NCBI GenBank assembly: GCA_947478005.1
Contig: CANJVG010000014.1
Span: forward strand, 1-41,823
From: Bacteroidota bacterium
Lineage (GTDB): Bacteria > Bacteroidota > Bacteroidia > Chitinophagales > LD1
Direction: 5' to 3'
Length of the DNA stretch: 41,823 nt
Shown: piece by piece, positions 32,262-40,587 of the stretch
Numbering within the stretch: the first letter of the stretch is position 1
Layout of the letters: each line of letters opens with the position of its first letter
Notes under the pieces: generated by a model
Databases searched by the model: none
The model's input: the letters and a program-made list of their open reading frames with translations, nothing else
What the model was told of the DNA's origin: nothing
Program-made: the position numbers and the translations under genes

Positions 32262-32292
32262 TTGAAGTGAGAATTGTATTTTGCTATTTTCG
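32262..32292 (+). promoter_or_regulatory. Candidate promoter of the S41 protease gene
   Basis: TTG at 32262-32264, a 20-base spacer and TATTTTCG at 32285-32292 (one mismatch). The -33 region lies inside a small inverted repeat, CTCAC at 32256-32260 with GTGAG at 32267-32271. Confidence 0.45.
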
Positions 32293-32319
32293 CCACCCTG
32301 TTTTGCAATGGAACCATAA

Positions 32320-34089
32320 ATGATTAGAATGAAAAAAGTCACAAGAGTCCTTTCACTTACAATTTTAGTATCCCTTTGCAATGTTTCTTTTGCCCAACCC
32401 GGTCTGGAGCAAAGACGAAACGGACAACAAACTGAGAAGTTTACCGAGCTACTCAATTTAATCAGCAACTACTACACCGACACGGTGAACAACGAAAAGT
32501 TAGTGGAAGATGCCATTGGCAAAGTGTTGGAAGATTTAGACCCCCACTCATCTTATGTCCCCGCCAAGGATGTAAAACGCAGCGAAGAGGGTTTGGTAGG
32601 CAACTTTGAAGGCATTGGAATTACCTTTCAGATTTTGAAAGATACGCTGATGGTGCTGGAAGTTATTCCAAGCGGTCCTTCTGAAAAAGTGGGCCTAATG
32701 GCGGGTGATAAGATTGTGGCAGTGAACGACACTTCGATTGCGGGAGTTAAATTAACCAATGAAATGGTGGTGAAGAAGCTTCGCGGGCCTAAGGGAACCA
32801 AGGTGCATGTGAGCATTATGCGCAGAAGCGAACGCAATCTGATTGAGTTTACAATTACGCGCGACAAAATTCCTATCTTCAGTATTACGGCTTCTTACAT
32901 GTCCACTCCTACCGTTGGGTATGTGCGTTTAGAGCGCTTTTCGGCTACCACCATGACAGAGTTTGTGCAGGCTGTAGAAAAGCTTCGCGGACAAGGAATG
33001 AAGGATTTGATTCTGGATTTGGGAGGTAACGTAGGCGGCTATCTTTATACCGCAGTGGACATGTGCAATCAGTTTTTAGGCGACAATCAATTGATTGTCT
33101 ACACACAAGGATTGCACGCCCCTTACTACCCTTATTTCTCCAACAACCGTGGCATGTTTAAAGATGGAAAGATAGTGGTAATGATCGATGAGGGTTCAGC
33201 TTCTGCTGCTGAAATTCTTTCGGGCTGCATTCAGGATAATGACAGGGGGTTGTTGGTAGGTAGAAGAACCTTTGGAAAGGGTTTGGTACAAAAGCCATTT
33301 ACCCTGCTCGATGGTTCGCAGGTTAAATTGACTACTGCGCATTATTTTACTCCAAGTGGTCGATGCATTCAGAAGCCTTACGGCACAGGCAATAAAGATT
33401 ATCGCGAGGATTATAAAGACCGTTTGGAATCGGGTGAATTATTCGGAAAGGATACTTTTCATTTCTCTGATTCTTTGCATTTTCATACCAAGAATGGTCG
33501 TGATGTATACGGTGGAGGTGGTGTGAAACCCGATTTTTTTGTGGCTATTGATACTTCGCAAAACTCACCTTTGTTCAACACGCTTATCCGCAAAGGGGTG
33601 GAGAATAAATTCTGCCTGGAATATGTTGACCGTAACCGCACAAGGCTATATAACATTTATCCATCGGCCGATTCTTTCTTTAATTATTTTGAAATCGACA
33701 CGCTTTTGCTGGGTGAATACTTTGCAGCAGCAGTAGTGGACAGCGCCATTAAGTTGAAGGATGGAATGAGACCAACAGACTTCTGGCAATATTTCGGAGC
33801 AGTGAAGAATGATACTTTGATGAATTTCGAAAAGGATTTTGCGAAAAGCGACAAGGTGATTAAGGCGCGCTTGAAAGCCACGATTGGCCGCAACTTATTT
33901 GATGCAGGAATGTTTTATAGGGTAATTAATTCAACCATTAATGATATTTATGCCAAGGCTTTGGAAGTAATCAGTTCACCTGCTAAATTTGAGGTGCTGA
34001 AACCAAAGGATGAAACCAAGCCCGACAAAGGCAAAGACAAAAAGGACGGACGAAAGAAAAAAATCAAAATAGTTACAAATACAAAGTAG
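32320..34089 (+). CDS. S41-family C-terminal processing peptidase
   Basis: 589 residues; the ATG at 32329, three codons later, is an equally good start. A signal peptide ending near VSFAQ sends it to the periplasm. Domain order: N-terminal helical region with DPHSSYVPA, a PDZ domain (about residues 90-180, GIGITFQI, VGLMAGDKIVAVND), and the S41 protease core with VIDEGSASAAEILSG, whose Ser is the nucleophile, and the catalytic Lys in RRTFGKGLVQ. Such proteases trim or degrade envelope proteins recognised by their C-termini. The C-terminus ends in a Lys-rich tail (KGKDKKDGRKKKIK). The flavodoxin gene follows after five bases, suggesting cotranscription, although no functional link is obvious. 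Confidence 0.94.
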   Translation: MIRMKKVTRVLSLTILVSLCNVSFAQPGLEQRRNGQQTEKFTELLNLISNYYTDTVNNEKLVEDAIGKVLEDLDPHSSYVPAKDVKRSEEGLVGNFEGIGITFQILKDTLMVLEVIPSGPSEKVGLMAGDKIVAVNDTSIAGVKLTNEMVVKKLRGPKGTKVHVSIMRRSERNLIEFTITRDKIPIFSITASYMSTPTVGYVRLERFSATTMTEFVQAVEKLRGQGMKDLILDLGGNVGGYLYTAVDMCNQFLGDNQLIVYTQGLHAPYYPYFSNNRGMFKDGKIVVMIDEGSASAAEILSGCIQDNDRGLLVGRRTFGKGLVQKPFTLLDGSQVKLTTAHYFTPSGRCIQKPYGTGNKDYREDYKDRLESGELFGKDTFHFSDSLHFHTKNGRDVYGGGGVKPDFFVAIDTSQNSPLFNTLIRKGVENKFCLEYVDRNRTRLYNIYPSADSFFNYFEIDTLLLGEYFAAAVVDSAIKLKDGMRPTDFWQYFGAVKNDTLMNFEKDFAKSDKVIKARLKATIGRNLFDAGMFYRVINSTINDIYAKALEVISSPAKFEVLKPKDETKPDKGKDKKDGRKKKIKIVTNTK

Positions 34090-34094
34090 TAAAC

Positions 34095-34616
34095 ATGGCA
34101 ACCATAGGATTATTTTACGGTACCGATACCGGAAACACAGAAAGAACAGCGAAGCGAATTAAGGAAGTGCTCGAGACCAAAGTACCGGGCATTGTTGTGG
34201 AGCTAAATGAGATTTACAAAAAAAAGGCAGCCGACATGGCGAAATATGACTTACTGATTTTGGGTATGCCTACTTGGTATGATGGCGAATTGCAGGGCGA
34301 CTGGGAATCGTATATATCGGAAATGGAACAGATTGATTTCAGCAATAAGAAAGTAGCCTTCTTCGGCTTGGGCGACCAATATGGTTATGCCTCTTATTTC
34401 TGCGATGCGCTGGCCGTGTTTGCCGAAATAGTAGAAAAGAAAAATGGCAAGCTGTATGGCTTTATGAGCACAGCCGGTTTCGAACACGATTTCAGCAAGG
34501 CGCAAAGAGGTGACCAATTCGTGGGTCTTTGCCTCGATGTAGACAATCAGGAAGACCTCACCGAGCCGCGCATTCAACAGTGGGTTGGGCAGGTAGTGGG
34601 TGAGTTTGGCTTATAA
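34095..34616 (+). CDS. fldA: Flavodoxin, long-chain type
   Basis: A soluble FMN protein that carries single electrons at low potential, often replacing ferredoxin under iron limitation. The 173 residues match the long-chain class. The FMN phosphate loop is TDTGNTE (residues 10-16). The isoalloxazine-binding loops are around GMPTWYDGELQGDW and GLGDQYGYASYFCDA. The extra long-chain loop is YGFMSTAGFEHDFSKA. It begins five bases after the S41 protease stop. The symbol follows family practice; the electron donor and acceptor cannot be inferred here. Downstream is a hairpin, then the 42-bp array. Confidence 0.93.
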   Translation: MATIGLFYGTDTGNTERTAKRIKEVLETKVPGIVVELNEIYKKKAADMAKYDLLILGMPTWYDGELQGDWESYISEMEQIDFSNKKVAFFGLGDQYGYASYFCDALAVFAEIVEKKNGKLYGFMSTAGFEHDFSKAQRGDQFVGLCLDVDNQEDLTEPRIQQWVGQVVGEFGL

Positions 34617-34651
34617 TATCGCCTCTCCTTTTATTGATTTTGCCTGCATCG

Positions 34652-34674
34652 CAACCAGCAGTTTCTGCGGGTTG
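34652..34674 (+). terminator. Possible terminator hairpin after flavodoxin
   Basis: CAACC-A-GCAG at 34652-34661 pairs with CTGC-G-GGTTG at 34665-34674 around a TTT loop, with one A-G mismatch. It is a compact 9-bp stem but is followed by A-rich rather than T-rich sequence. Confidence 0.4.
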
Positions 34675-34745
34675 GATAAAAATAATTGCAGTATCTAAAT
34701 TCGACTCAGCCTATTTTAGTCGGAGAATTGTTTGGCTGTCATTCG

Positions 34746-34913
34746 CTGCAGCCGATTCAATCCAAACAACACTTTGGGTTCTATCAGTTGCAGCCGATTG
34801 AATCCAAACACCACTTTGGGCTCTATCAGTTGCAGCTTATTGAATCCAAACAACACTTTGGGCTCCATCGGTTGCTGCGAAAGGCATCTAAACGACTGTT
34901 TGGGTTCAATCGG
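34746..34913. repeat. 42-bp tandem-repeat array, four units with degenerate edges
   Basis: Units start at 34746, 34788, 34830 and 34872, each exactly 42 bp. Typical units begin TTGCAGCCGATTGAATCCAA and end TTTGGGCTCTATCAG. Degenerate flanking copies extend it from about 34704 to 34935. Left and right halves of units are inverted relatives: the left side of the first unit pairs with the right side of the fourth over about 20 bases with two mismatches. Frames read as 14-residue repeats on both strands, but none has a convincing gene start. The array sits in the 468-bp gap between two convergent genes, like the 41-bp array. The remaining part, 34936-35084, shows only an AT-rich 8-bp stem (TAAAAATA with TATTTTTA). 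Confidence 0.88.
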
Positions 34914-35084
34914 CTGCTGCGAATGCTTATCATGCACTTATTTTTTGCGCTTTTGTGCTTAAAAATAGCCTTTCGGTATTTTTAGGCGTAGCATTCCTAT
35001 AGAAAAAGATAGCGCTGACTTTTCTGTTTTTATTAGCCGAAAGTAGTATAAGCAAGATGACTAGTGAGGATTTTTCGATAAGTT

Positions 35085-35423
35085 TTAATCGAACTTTCGA
35101 AAGGCGAAAAACACCGCACACAGAATAAAGAAGAAGCTAACCGCATAGTTCCATCTCAAACCTTCTTTGAGATAGAAGAAGGAGAACAGCGCAAACACCA
35201 GCAACGTGATTACCTCCTGCACAATCTTTAACTGAGCAGCCGAAAACGTGCCGTTAAAGTAGCCACCGCGATTGGCAGGCACCATTAAAGAGTATTCGAA
35301 AAACGCAATGCCCCAGCTGATTAGGATGGCTTTCCACAAATCCAGTTCTCTGAATTTCAGATTGCCATACCAAGCAAAGGTCATAAACACATTTGAGGCA
35401 ATAAGCAGAGCTATCGTTCGCAT
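35085..35423 (-). CDS. DMT-superfamily small membrane protein (DUF486)
   Basis: 112 residues with four membrane helices, similar in layout to half-size drug/metabolite transporters. The conserved segment FFEYSLMVPANRGGYFNGTF, followed by SAAQLKIVQEVITLLVFALF, is characteristic of DUF486. Function is not established; such small proteins usually work as dimers. It lies 54 bases downstream of the FAD/NAD(P) oxidoreductase gene on the same strand and may belong to that transcript. Its 3' end faces the 42-bp array. Confidence 0.88.
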   Translation of the reverse strand: MRTIALLIASNVFMTFAWYGNLKFRELDLWKAILISWGIAFFEYSLMVPANRGGYFNGTFSAAQLKIVQEVITLLVFALFSFFYLKEGLRWNYAVSFFFILCAVFFAFRKFD

Positions 35424-35477
35424 AAGGAATCGGTTTAGAGAATTGCGAAGGTGAAAAACTTAGAGAAAAACCGAAAC

Positions 35478-36896
35478 TTACAATCCGGTTTCCACGGCCA
35501 TCTCGTAGTTTTTGAGCGAAGGCAACACAATCGCCAGCGCCACATTTTCGGCTTGTGTTCTTATCTCGCGAATGGCAGTAGTCTCCCATTCCATCGCCTT
35601 GCGAAGCGGTCCTATGGAGAAAGCATGATTCAGCACTACGCCATTGCTCTTTATTATCTCTCCGCGCACTCCGGTTTCAATTCCCAGTTTTAAAGCATCC
35701 TGTTTCATCCATCCCTTGTTCAGGAGATTCTTGAAAAGCGTGTTGGATGTTTTATAATAATCGCTGGAAGGGCCCGTGCAGTTAATAATATGATGAACAG
35801 CTAAAGTACTTTCGTTTTTATCGCCTTTGGCTATATAGTGAACCACCATGGTGTCGTCCTTGCAATCTACCGATTGAATGCTTCCGGCTATGAATTTCAA
35901 TTGCCCGGCACCTTCCAATTCCTTTAGATAATTGGCCGAAGCAACCGGCATTCGGTGACGGTGAATCTCCCAATAGCTCCGCAACCTTTTGAGGAAATAC
36001 TTCTTCGAATCGAGGCTCATTCTCTTCCATATTCCTGCTGTGTATGGCCGCAAAGCATCCATCACATTCTGCCAACTGATATCCTGCCCTTTGGCCAAAG
36101 TAAGATTCTGCCACAAAGCATCCAACACCTGCTTAACTTCTTTAGCCTCCTGGTTCATATCAAAAACAAATTGTTGGATAGGGGCGTGAGGCAGCGGTAA
36201 ATAACCGTTTCGCGAAAAGCAAAAGATCTTGCCTTTGTGTTGGCTTTTCTGTAAACTTACCACATGATCCACCATGGTTAAACCCATTCCTATCAACAGA
36301 ACATCTTCGTTCGCCTTCAATTTTTCAAACGGATTCCCGGTCCAGGGATTACTAATATACTTCCCTCCTAATACTTTCTCCTTTTCTAAAACATCGGCTG
36401 GCGGTTCATTGCCACAGGCGAATACGAGATAATCCACTTGAATATCATCTCTACTTTCAAAAGAAAGCGTGTAGCATTCATCGGCACTATTAAAAGCAAT
36501 ATCGGTGCATTTGGCCAGTACAATTTCCACCGTTACATTTTCGCTTTGCTGCTTTGCTTCTTCAAAATTCTCGGTGAGATAATCGCCAAACCATCTTCGC
36601 GACACAAAACTATCTCTGGTTATTTCCGTCTCCGATTGTGCTTGTCGGTTCGCCACCACCCAATCATAGAAATGGTCGGGCAGGTGATTATAGATACTCA
36701 TTCGTCCCGACTGCACATTCAATGGCTCATACACCAACTGGCTGGAATAGGCTGCTCCGCGAAACAAAGTCTGCTCCTTCTTTTCTATCAAGAATATGTT
36801 CGCTTTTGTACTTAGCTTATTAAGCAATTGAATGGCGGTGATAGTACCGCTGGCTCCGGCTCCTATAATGGCAATGTTTAAAAGACCAGTACTCAT
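35478..36896 (-). CDS. FAD/NAD(P)-binding oxidoreductase
   Basis: 472 residues. The N-terminal dinucleotide fold has GAGASG (residues 12-17) in NIAIIGAGASGTITAIQLL, and EPLNVQSGRMSIYN and VFACGNEPPADV follow. The inner segment DVLLIGMGLTMVDHVVSL resembles a second nucleotide-binding turn, and the C-terminus has HIINCTGPSSDY. This fits the NAD_binding_9/HpnW-like FAD proteins annotated without a substrate. It is cytoplasmic or loosely membrane associated. Only three bases separate it from the upstream TauE/SafE exporter gene, so the two are cotranscribed, which hints at oxidation of a small, perhaps sulfur-containing, molecule that the exporter moves. That link is inference. Confidence 0.82.
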   Translation of the reverse strand: MSTGLLNIAIIGAGASGTITAIQLLNKLSTKANIFLIEKKEQTLFRGAAYSSQLVYEPLNVQSGRMSIYNHLPDHFYDWVVANRQAQSETEITRDSFVSRRWFGDYLTENFEEAKQQSENVTVEIVLAKCTDIAFNSADECYTLSFESRDDIQVDYLVFACGNEPPADVLEKEKVLGGKYISNPWTGNPFEKLKANEDVLLIGMGLTMVDHVVSLQKSQHKGKIFCFSRNGYLPLPHAPIQQFVFDMNQEAKEVKQVLDALWQNLTLAKGQDISWQNVMDALRPYTAGIWKRMSLDSKKYFLKRLRSYWEIHRHRMPVASANYLKELEGAGQLKFIAGSIQSVDCKDDTMVVHYIAKGDKNESTLAVHHIINCTGPSSDYYKTSNTLFKNLLNKGWMKQDALKLGIETGVRGEIIKSNGVVLNHAFSIGPLRKAMEWETTAIREIRTQAENVALAIVLPSLKNYEMAVETGL

Positions 36897-36899
36897 GGT

Positions 36900-37796
36900 T
36901 TAGAAGGGTAAGAACTTTATTAAATTACGAAGGCTGAGAAAGATAATCAGGCACCCCACCATAATCATTAAGGTTTTGGGTTTTATTTTGCCCACCAATA
37001 AGGCACCAAACGGAGAAGCAATTATACCACCTAAAACTAAGCCAATAATAATAGGCAGGTTTTGCAGTCCCATAAACCAGGTAAACACACCTGCACTGGC
37101 AAAGGTGACAAAGAACTCGGTTGTGTTTACGGTACCGATAATGTACTTGGGATTACGACCGTGGCTCAATAGTGTAGAGGTAACTACAGGTCCCCATCCT
37201 CCTCCTCCAATTGAATCCAGAAAACCACCAAACAGAGCAAGCACACCGACTTTTCGCACCCTTTTCTTATCAATTACTTTGCGGGTGGCTTTTCGAAGAA
37301 TGATAATACCCATGACTAGTAAATAAGCAGAAACAAATGGTTTAACCCAGTCCCCATTCACCGAAGTAAGAATATAAGCTCCGGTCACAGCCCCTAACAT
37401 GCCCGGTATCACCATGGCTTTGAACAATCGCTTATTTACATTTTTAAAAGTCAAATGCGACAAACCTGAAGCTCCGGTGGTGAATACTTCACTCACATGT
37501 ACAGCAGCACTCGAAGCAGCGGGTGAAACGCCAATGCTCATCAAAAAGGAACTGCAGCTCACGCCATAGGCCATACCCAAAGCCCCATCAATCAGTTGCG
37601 CCAAAGCACCCACCACCACATACCCTGCAAACTGCCAGTTATACAGCTGATTCCATGAAATTTGAGGTAGATTAAACGTTTTGGCTCCGCAGAAATAGTA
37701 AACGATACCATAAACCACCAACGCAATGGGTAGGATAAGGAGAATAGCCGTTTTATTCATGCTTTCCTTTAACCTAATAACAATATTCGACAGCAT
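36900..37796 (-). CDS. TauE/SafE family (sulfite) exporter
   Basis: 298 residues with about eight membrane helices. Each half carries a family repeat: AQLIDGALGMAYGVSCSSFL in the first, and FGGFLDSIGGGGWGPVVTSTLL in the second. Members export sulfite, sulfoacetate or other organosulfonates. A start 12 codons later (MNKTAILLILPIAL) gives a cleaner first helix and may be the true N-terminus. A -7 element, TATTTTTG on the minus strand (37817-37824), supports transcription from just upstream. It leads a possible operon with the FAD oxidoreductase and DUF486 genes. Confidence 0.88.
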   Translation of the reverse strand: MLSNIVIRLKESMNKTAILLILPIALVVYGIVYYFCGAKTFNLPQISWNQLYNWQFAGYVVVGALAQLIDGALGMAYGVSCSSFLMSIGVSPAASSAAVHVSEVFTTGASGLSHLTFKNVNKRLFKAMVIPGMLGAVTGAYILTSVNGDWVKPFVSAYLLVMGIIILRKATRKVIDKKRVRKVGVLALFGGFLDSIGGGGWGPVVTSTLLSHGRNPKYIIGTVNTTEFFVTFASAGVFTWFMGLQNLPIIIGLVLGGIIASPFGALLVGKIKPKTLMIMVGCLIIFLSLRNLIKFLPF

Positions 37797-37928
37797 GATT
37801 CGCTTTTTAAAACGCCCAAAAATATAAAGCTGCTGAATAAAAAGGCGATTATCTATACTTTAGAAAACAATTCACTCTTCAATTTGAAATAAACCGTTCA
37901 TGCTTTATCAATAAGCGTTAAATCATCC

Positions 37929-37956
37929 TTGTTTCAACCAAATCCTATTTTATTTG
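37929..37956 (+). promoter_or_regulatory. Candidate promoter of the VWA-AAA operon
   Basis: TTG at 37929-37931, a 17-base spacer and TTTATTTG at 37949-37956 (one mismatch to TAnnTTTG). The start codon is 13 bases downstream. Confidence 0.4.
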
Positions 37957-37969
37957 TTTTACTAAACAC

Positions 37970-39064
37970 ATGTTAGGCTACCGTTTCTCCAAATTCAATC
38001 CCAAAGAACAATCGAACTTTGATCGCTTGTTCGACATCTTCAAACAACTGCTTACCTATACCTCGGGCGATGTAGCAGAGGCTTTGAGTTGGTTGACGGA
38101 ACTTGATAAAGAACATCAGCTCACCGATGCCAGTTACGGTATAGGAGACTTCATTAACGAGCTTCGCGAACGTGGATATTTGAAAGATGACCCCGAAGGA
38201 GAAGGCAACTTTTCGATAACACCCAAAACAGAACAGAGCATCAGGCAAGGAGCCTTAGAAAAGATATTCGGCAAACTCAAACGCGGCAAATCAGGAAACC
38301 ACAAAACCACACACACCGGGCAAGGTGATGAAATGAGCAGCGATATGCGCGGCTATCAGTTTGGCGATTCACTCGAGCAGATTGCCATGCTCGAAAGTTT
38401 CCGCAATGCACAAATAAATCATGGCATAGGCGAGTTCATGATGAATGAAGATGACCTGCTGGTGCATGAAAAGGAGCACAAAACACAAACGAGCACCGTG
38501 CTGATGATTGATATTTCGCACAGTATGATTCTGTATGGGGAAGATAGAATAACACCTGCTAAGAATGTGGCAATGGCGTTGGCAGAGTTGATTAAAACGA
38601 AGTATCCGAAAGATACGCTCGATATCATCGTATTTGGCAACGATGCCTGGCAAATTGAAATAAAAGACTTACCCTATCTACAGGTAGGACCTTATCATAC
38701 CAATACAGTGGCAGGGTTAGAATTGGCGATGGATTTGCTGCGCAGAAAGAAGAATGCCAACAAGCAGATATTCATGATTACGGATGGCAAGCCAAGCTGC
38801 ATTCGCGAGAATGGAGAGTATTATAAAAACAGTTTCGGCTTAGACCGGAAGATAGTAAACAAATGCCTGCGCCTGGCTGCTGCAGCACGCAGATTAAGAA
38901 TACCGATCACCACTTTCATGATAGCCAGTGACCCTTACCTGCAAAGTTTTGTAGAAGAGTTTACGGAGGCTAACAGTGGAAAGGCATTTTATACATCGCT
39001 AAAAGGATTGGGAGAATATCTGTTTGAAGATTTTGAAAGAAATAAAAAAAGAAGAGTAAGATGA
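37970..39064 (+). CDS. VWA-domain protein paired with an AAA+ ATPase
   Basis: 364 residues and no signal peptide, so cytoplasmic. The N-terminal half is helical and charged (EALSWLTELDKEHQLTD, FINELRERGYLKDD). The C-terminal von Willebrand A domain has a complete metal-ion site: DISHS at 181-185, the Thr of HTNTVAGLELA, and ITDGKPS. In MoxR/RavA and Mg-chelatase systems the VWA protein is the adaptor or substrate-holding partner of a ring ATPase. Its stop overlaps the ATPase start (ATGA), so the two should be made together. The client protein or metal centre is unknown. Confidence 0.88.
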   Translation: MLGYRFSKFNPKEQSNFDRLFDIFKQLLTYTSGDVAEALSWLTELDKEHQLTDASYGIGDFINELRERGYLKDDPEGEGNFSITPKTEQSIRQGALEKIFGKLKRGKSGNHKTTHTGQGDEMSSDMRGYQFGDSLEQIAMLESFRNAQINHGIGEFMMNEDDLLVHEKEHKTQTSTVLMIDISHSMILYGEDRITPAKNVAMALAELIKTKYPKDTLDIIVFGNDAWQIEIKDLPYLQVGPYHTNTVAGLELAMDLLRRKKNANKQIFMITDGKPSCIRENGEYYKNSFGLDRKIVNKCLRLAAAARRLRIPITTFMIASDPYLQSFVEEFTEANSGKAFYTSLKGLGEYLFEDFERNKKRRVR

Positions 39065-40554
39065 ACAAGAGCAAAACACTTGGAGAATTAGTAAAGAGCG
39101 GTTATCAAAGCAAGAAGATAAAAGATGAATTGCGCGATAATCTGATAGTGAAGCTGAAGAACAAAGAGAAGATATTCAAAGGCATTCTTGGTTACGAGGA
39201 TACGGTAATTCCTGATATTGAAAGAGCCATTCTTTCGCGCCACAATATGAACCTTCTTGGTTTACGCGGACAGGCTAAAACCAGAATAGCGCGGCAAATG
39301 ACCGAACTGCTGGATGAGTATATCCCTATCGTGAGTGGCAGTGAGTTGAATGATGACCCAATGAATCCTCTATCGAGATATGCCAAAGACCTGATTGCTG
39401 AAAAAGGGGATGGCACTCCCATTGAATGGCTGCATAGAAGCGAACGCTATGCCGAGAAGTTGGCCACACCGGATGTAAGCGTGGCCGACTTAATTGGCGA
39501 TGTGGACCCTATTAAAGCCGCTAATCTGAAACTTAGCTATGCCGATGAACGTGTGATTCACTTTGGAATGATACCGCGCAGCAACCGCTGCATCTTTGTT
39601 ATCAATGAATTGCCCGATTTACAGGCTCGTTTGCAGGTATCCTTGTTTAATATTTTGCAGGAAGGCGATATTCAAATTCGTGGATTCAAACTTCGGATAC
39701 CACTCGATATTGAATTTGTATTTACCGCCAATCCGGAAGATTATACCAACCGTGGCAGTATTGTGACTCCGTTGAAGGACCGAATTGGTTCTCAGATATT
39801 GACTCACTATCCAAAGACGGTGGCTATGAGTAAGAATATCACCCATCAGGAAGCTCGTATCAGTAAAGAACAGAATGAGAAAGTAGAAGTTAGTGATTTA
39901 TTAAAAACGCTTATTGAACAAATTGCGTTTGAAGCGCGCCAAAGTGAGTTCGTTGACTCGAAAAGCGGAGTGAGTGCGCGCTTAACTATTTCGGCTTATG
40001 AAAATCTGGTAAGCGCGGCCGAGCGCAGAATGCTGTTGAATGGGGAAGAGAAAACCTTTGCCCGCATTTCCGATTTGGCAGGTGTTATTGCCGCTATAAA
40101 TGGCAAAATTGAATTGGTTTATGAAGGCGAACAGGAAGGAGCAGGCATGGTTGCGCAGAGTTTAATAGGCAAAGCCATTCGCAATCATTTCATCACCCTG
40201 TTTCCTGACCCCGGCAAACTAAAAAAGAAAAAGCAACCGTCTCCCTACCAAGCGGTGTTAGATTGGTTTTCGGAGAATAACGAAGTGGATATTTTACTCG
40301 GTGATACTGATAAAGTCTACAAACAAAAGCTCGATGCGATTCCCGCCTTAAACCCCCTCATTACACAAGCAGTGGGTTCAGGCAAACTGAATATTGCGGA
40401 TAAGTACGTCATGAAAGAATTTATGCTGCATGCCCTTGCCGAACATTCGCAAATAGGCAAAGCGCATTTAGAAACCGGCATTCAGTTTAAAGACCTCTTC
40501 GGCTCTGTATTCTCTACCAAGGATTTGGGCTTAGGAGACGATGATTTGAATTGA
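39061..40554 (+). CDS. Mg-chelatase-like / MoxR-type AAA+ ATPase
   Basis: 497 residues. Walker A is GLRGQAKT (67-74). The Walker B position reads CIFVINELPDL with Asn182-Glu183, where most AAA+ proteins have Asp-Glu. Sensor 1 is FTANPEDYTNRGS, followed by TPLKDRIGSQI with a candidate arginine finger. A lid region (KSGVSARLTISAYENLVSAA) and an uncommon C-terminal extension of about 130 residues follow. It resembles Mg-chelatase subunit I or the ring ATPase of MoxR-VWA pairs, which remodel or insert metal into partner proteins. No chlorophyll or cobalamin genes are near. The overlap with the VWA gene makes them a functional pair. Confidence 0.9.
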   Translation: MNKSKTLGELVKSGYQSKKIKDELRDNLIVKLKNKEKIFKGILGYEDTVIPDIERAILSRHNMNLLGLRGQAKTRIARQMTELLDEYIPIVSGSELNDDPMNPLSRYAKDLIAEKGDGTPIEWLHRSERYAEKLATPDVSVADLIGDVDPIKAANLKLSYADERVIHFGMIPRSNRCIFVINELPDLQARLQVSLFNILQEGDIQIRGFKLRIPLDIEFVFTANPEDYTNRGSIVTPLKDRIGSQILTHYPKTVAMSKNITHQEARISKEQNEKVEVSDLLKTLIEQIAFEARQSEFVDSKSGVSARLTISAYENLVSAAERRMLLNGEEKTFARISDLAGVIAAINGKIELVYEGEQEGAGMVAQSLIGKAIRNHFITLFPDPGKLKKKKQPSPYQAVLDWFSENNEVDILLGDTDKVYKQKLDAIPALNPLITQAVGSGKLNIADKYVMKEFMLHALAEHSQIGKAHLETGIQFKDLFGSVFSTKDLGLGDDDLN

Positions 40555-40587
40555 ACTGTGGTAATTTCGCCCTTCTAATTAGAAACT

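Noticed and set aside
34686-34985. 99-codon frame with 14-residue repeats
   Set aside because: Repeats of 42 bp keep several frames open on both strands; this one has no signal peptide, domain or clear upstream signal.
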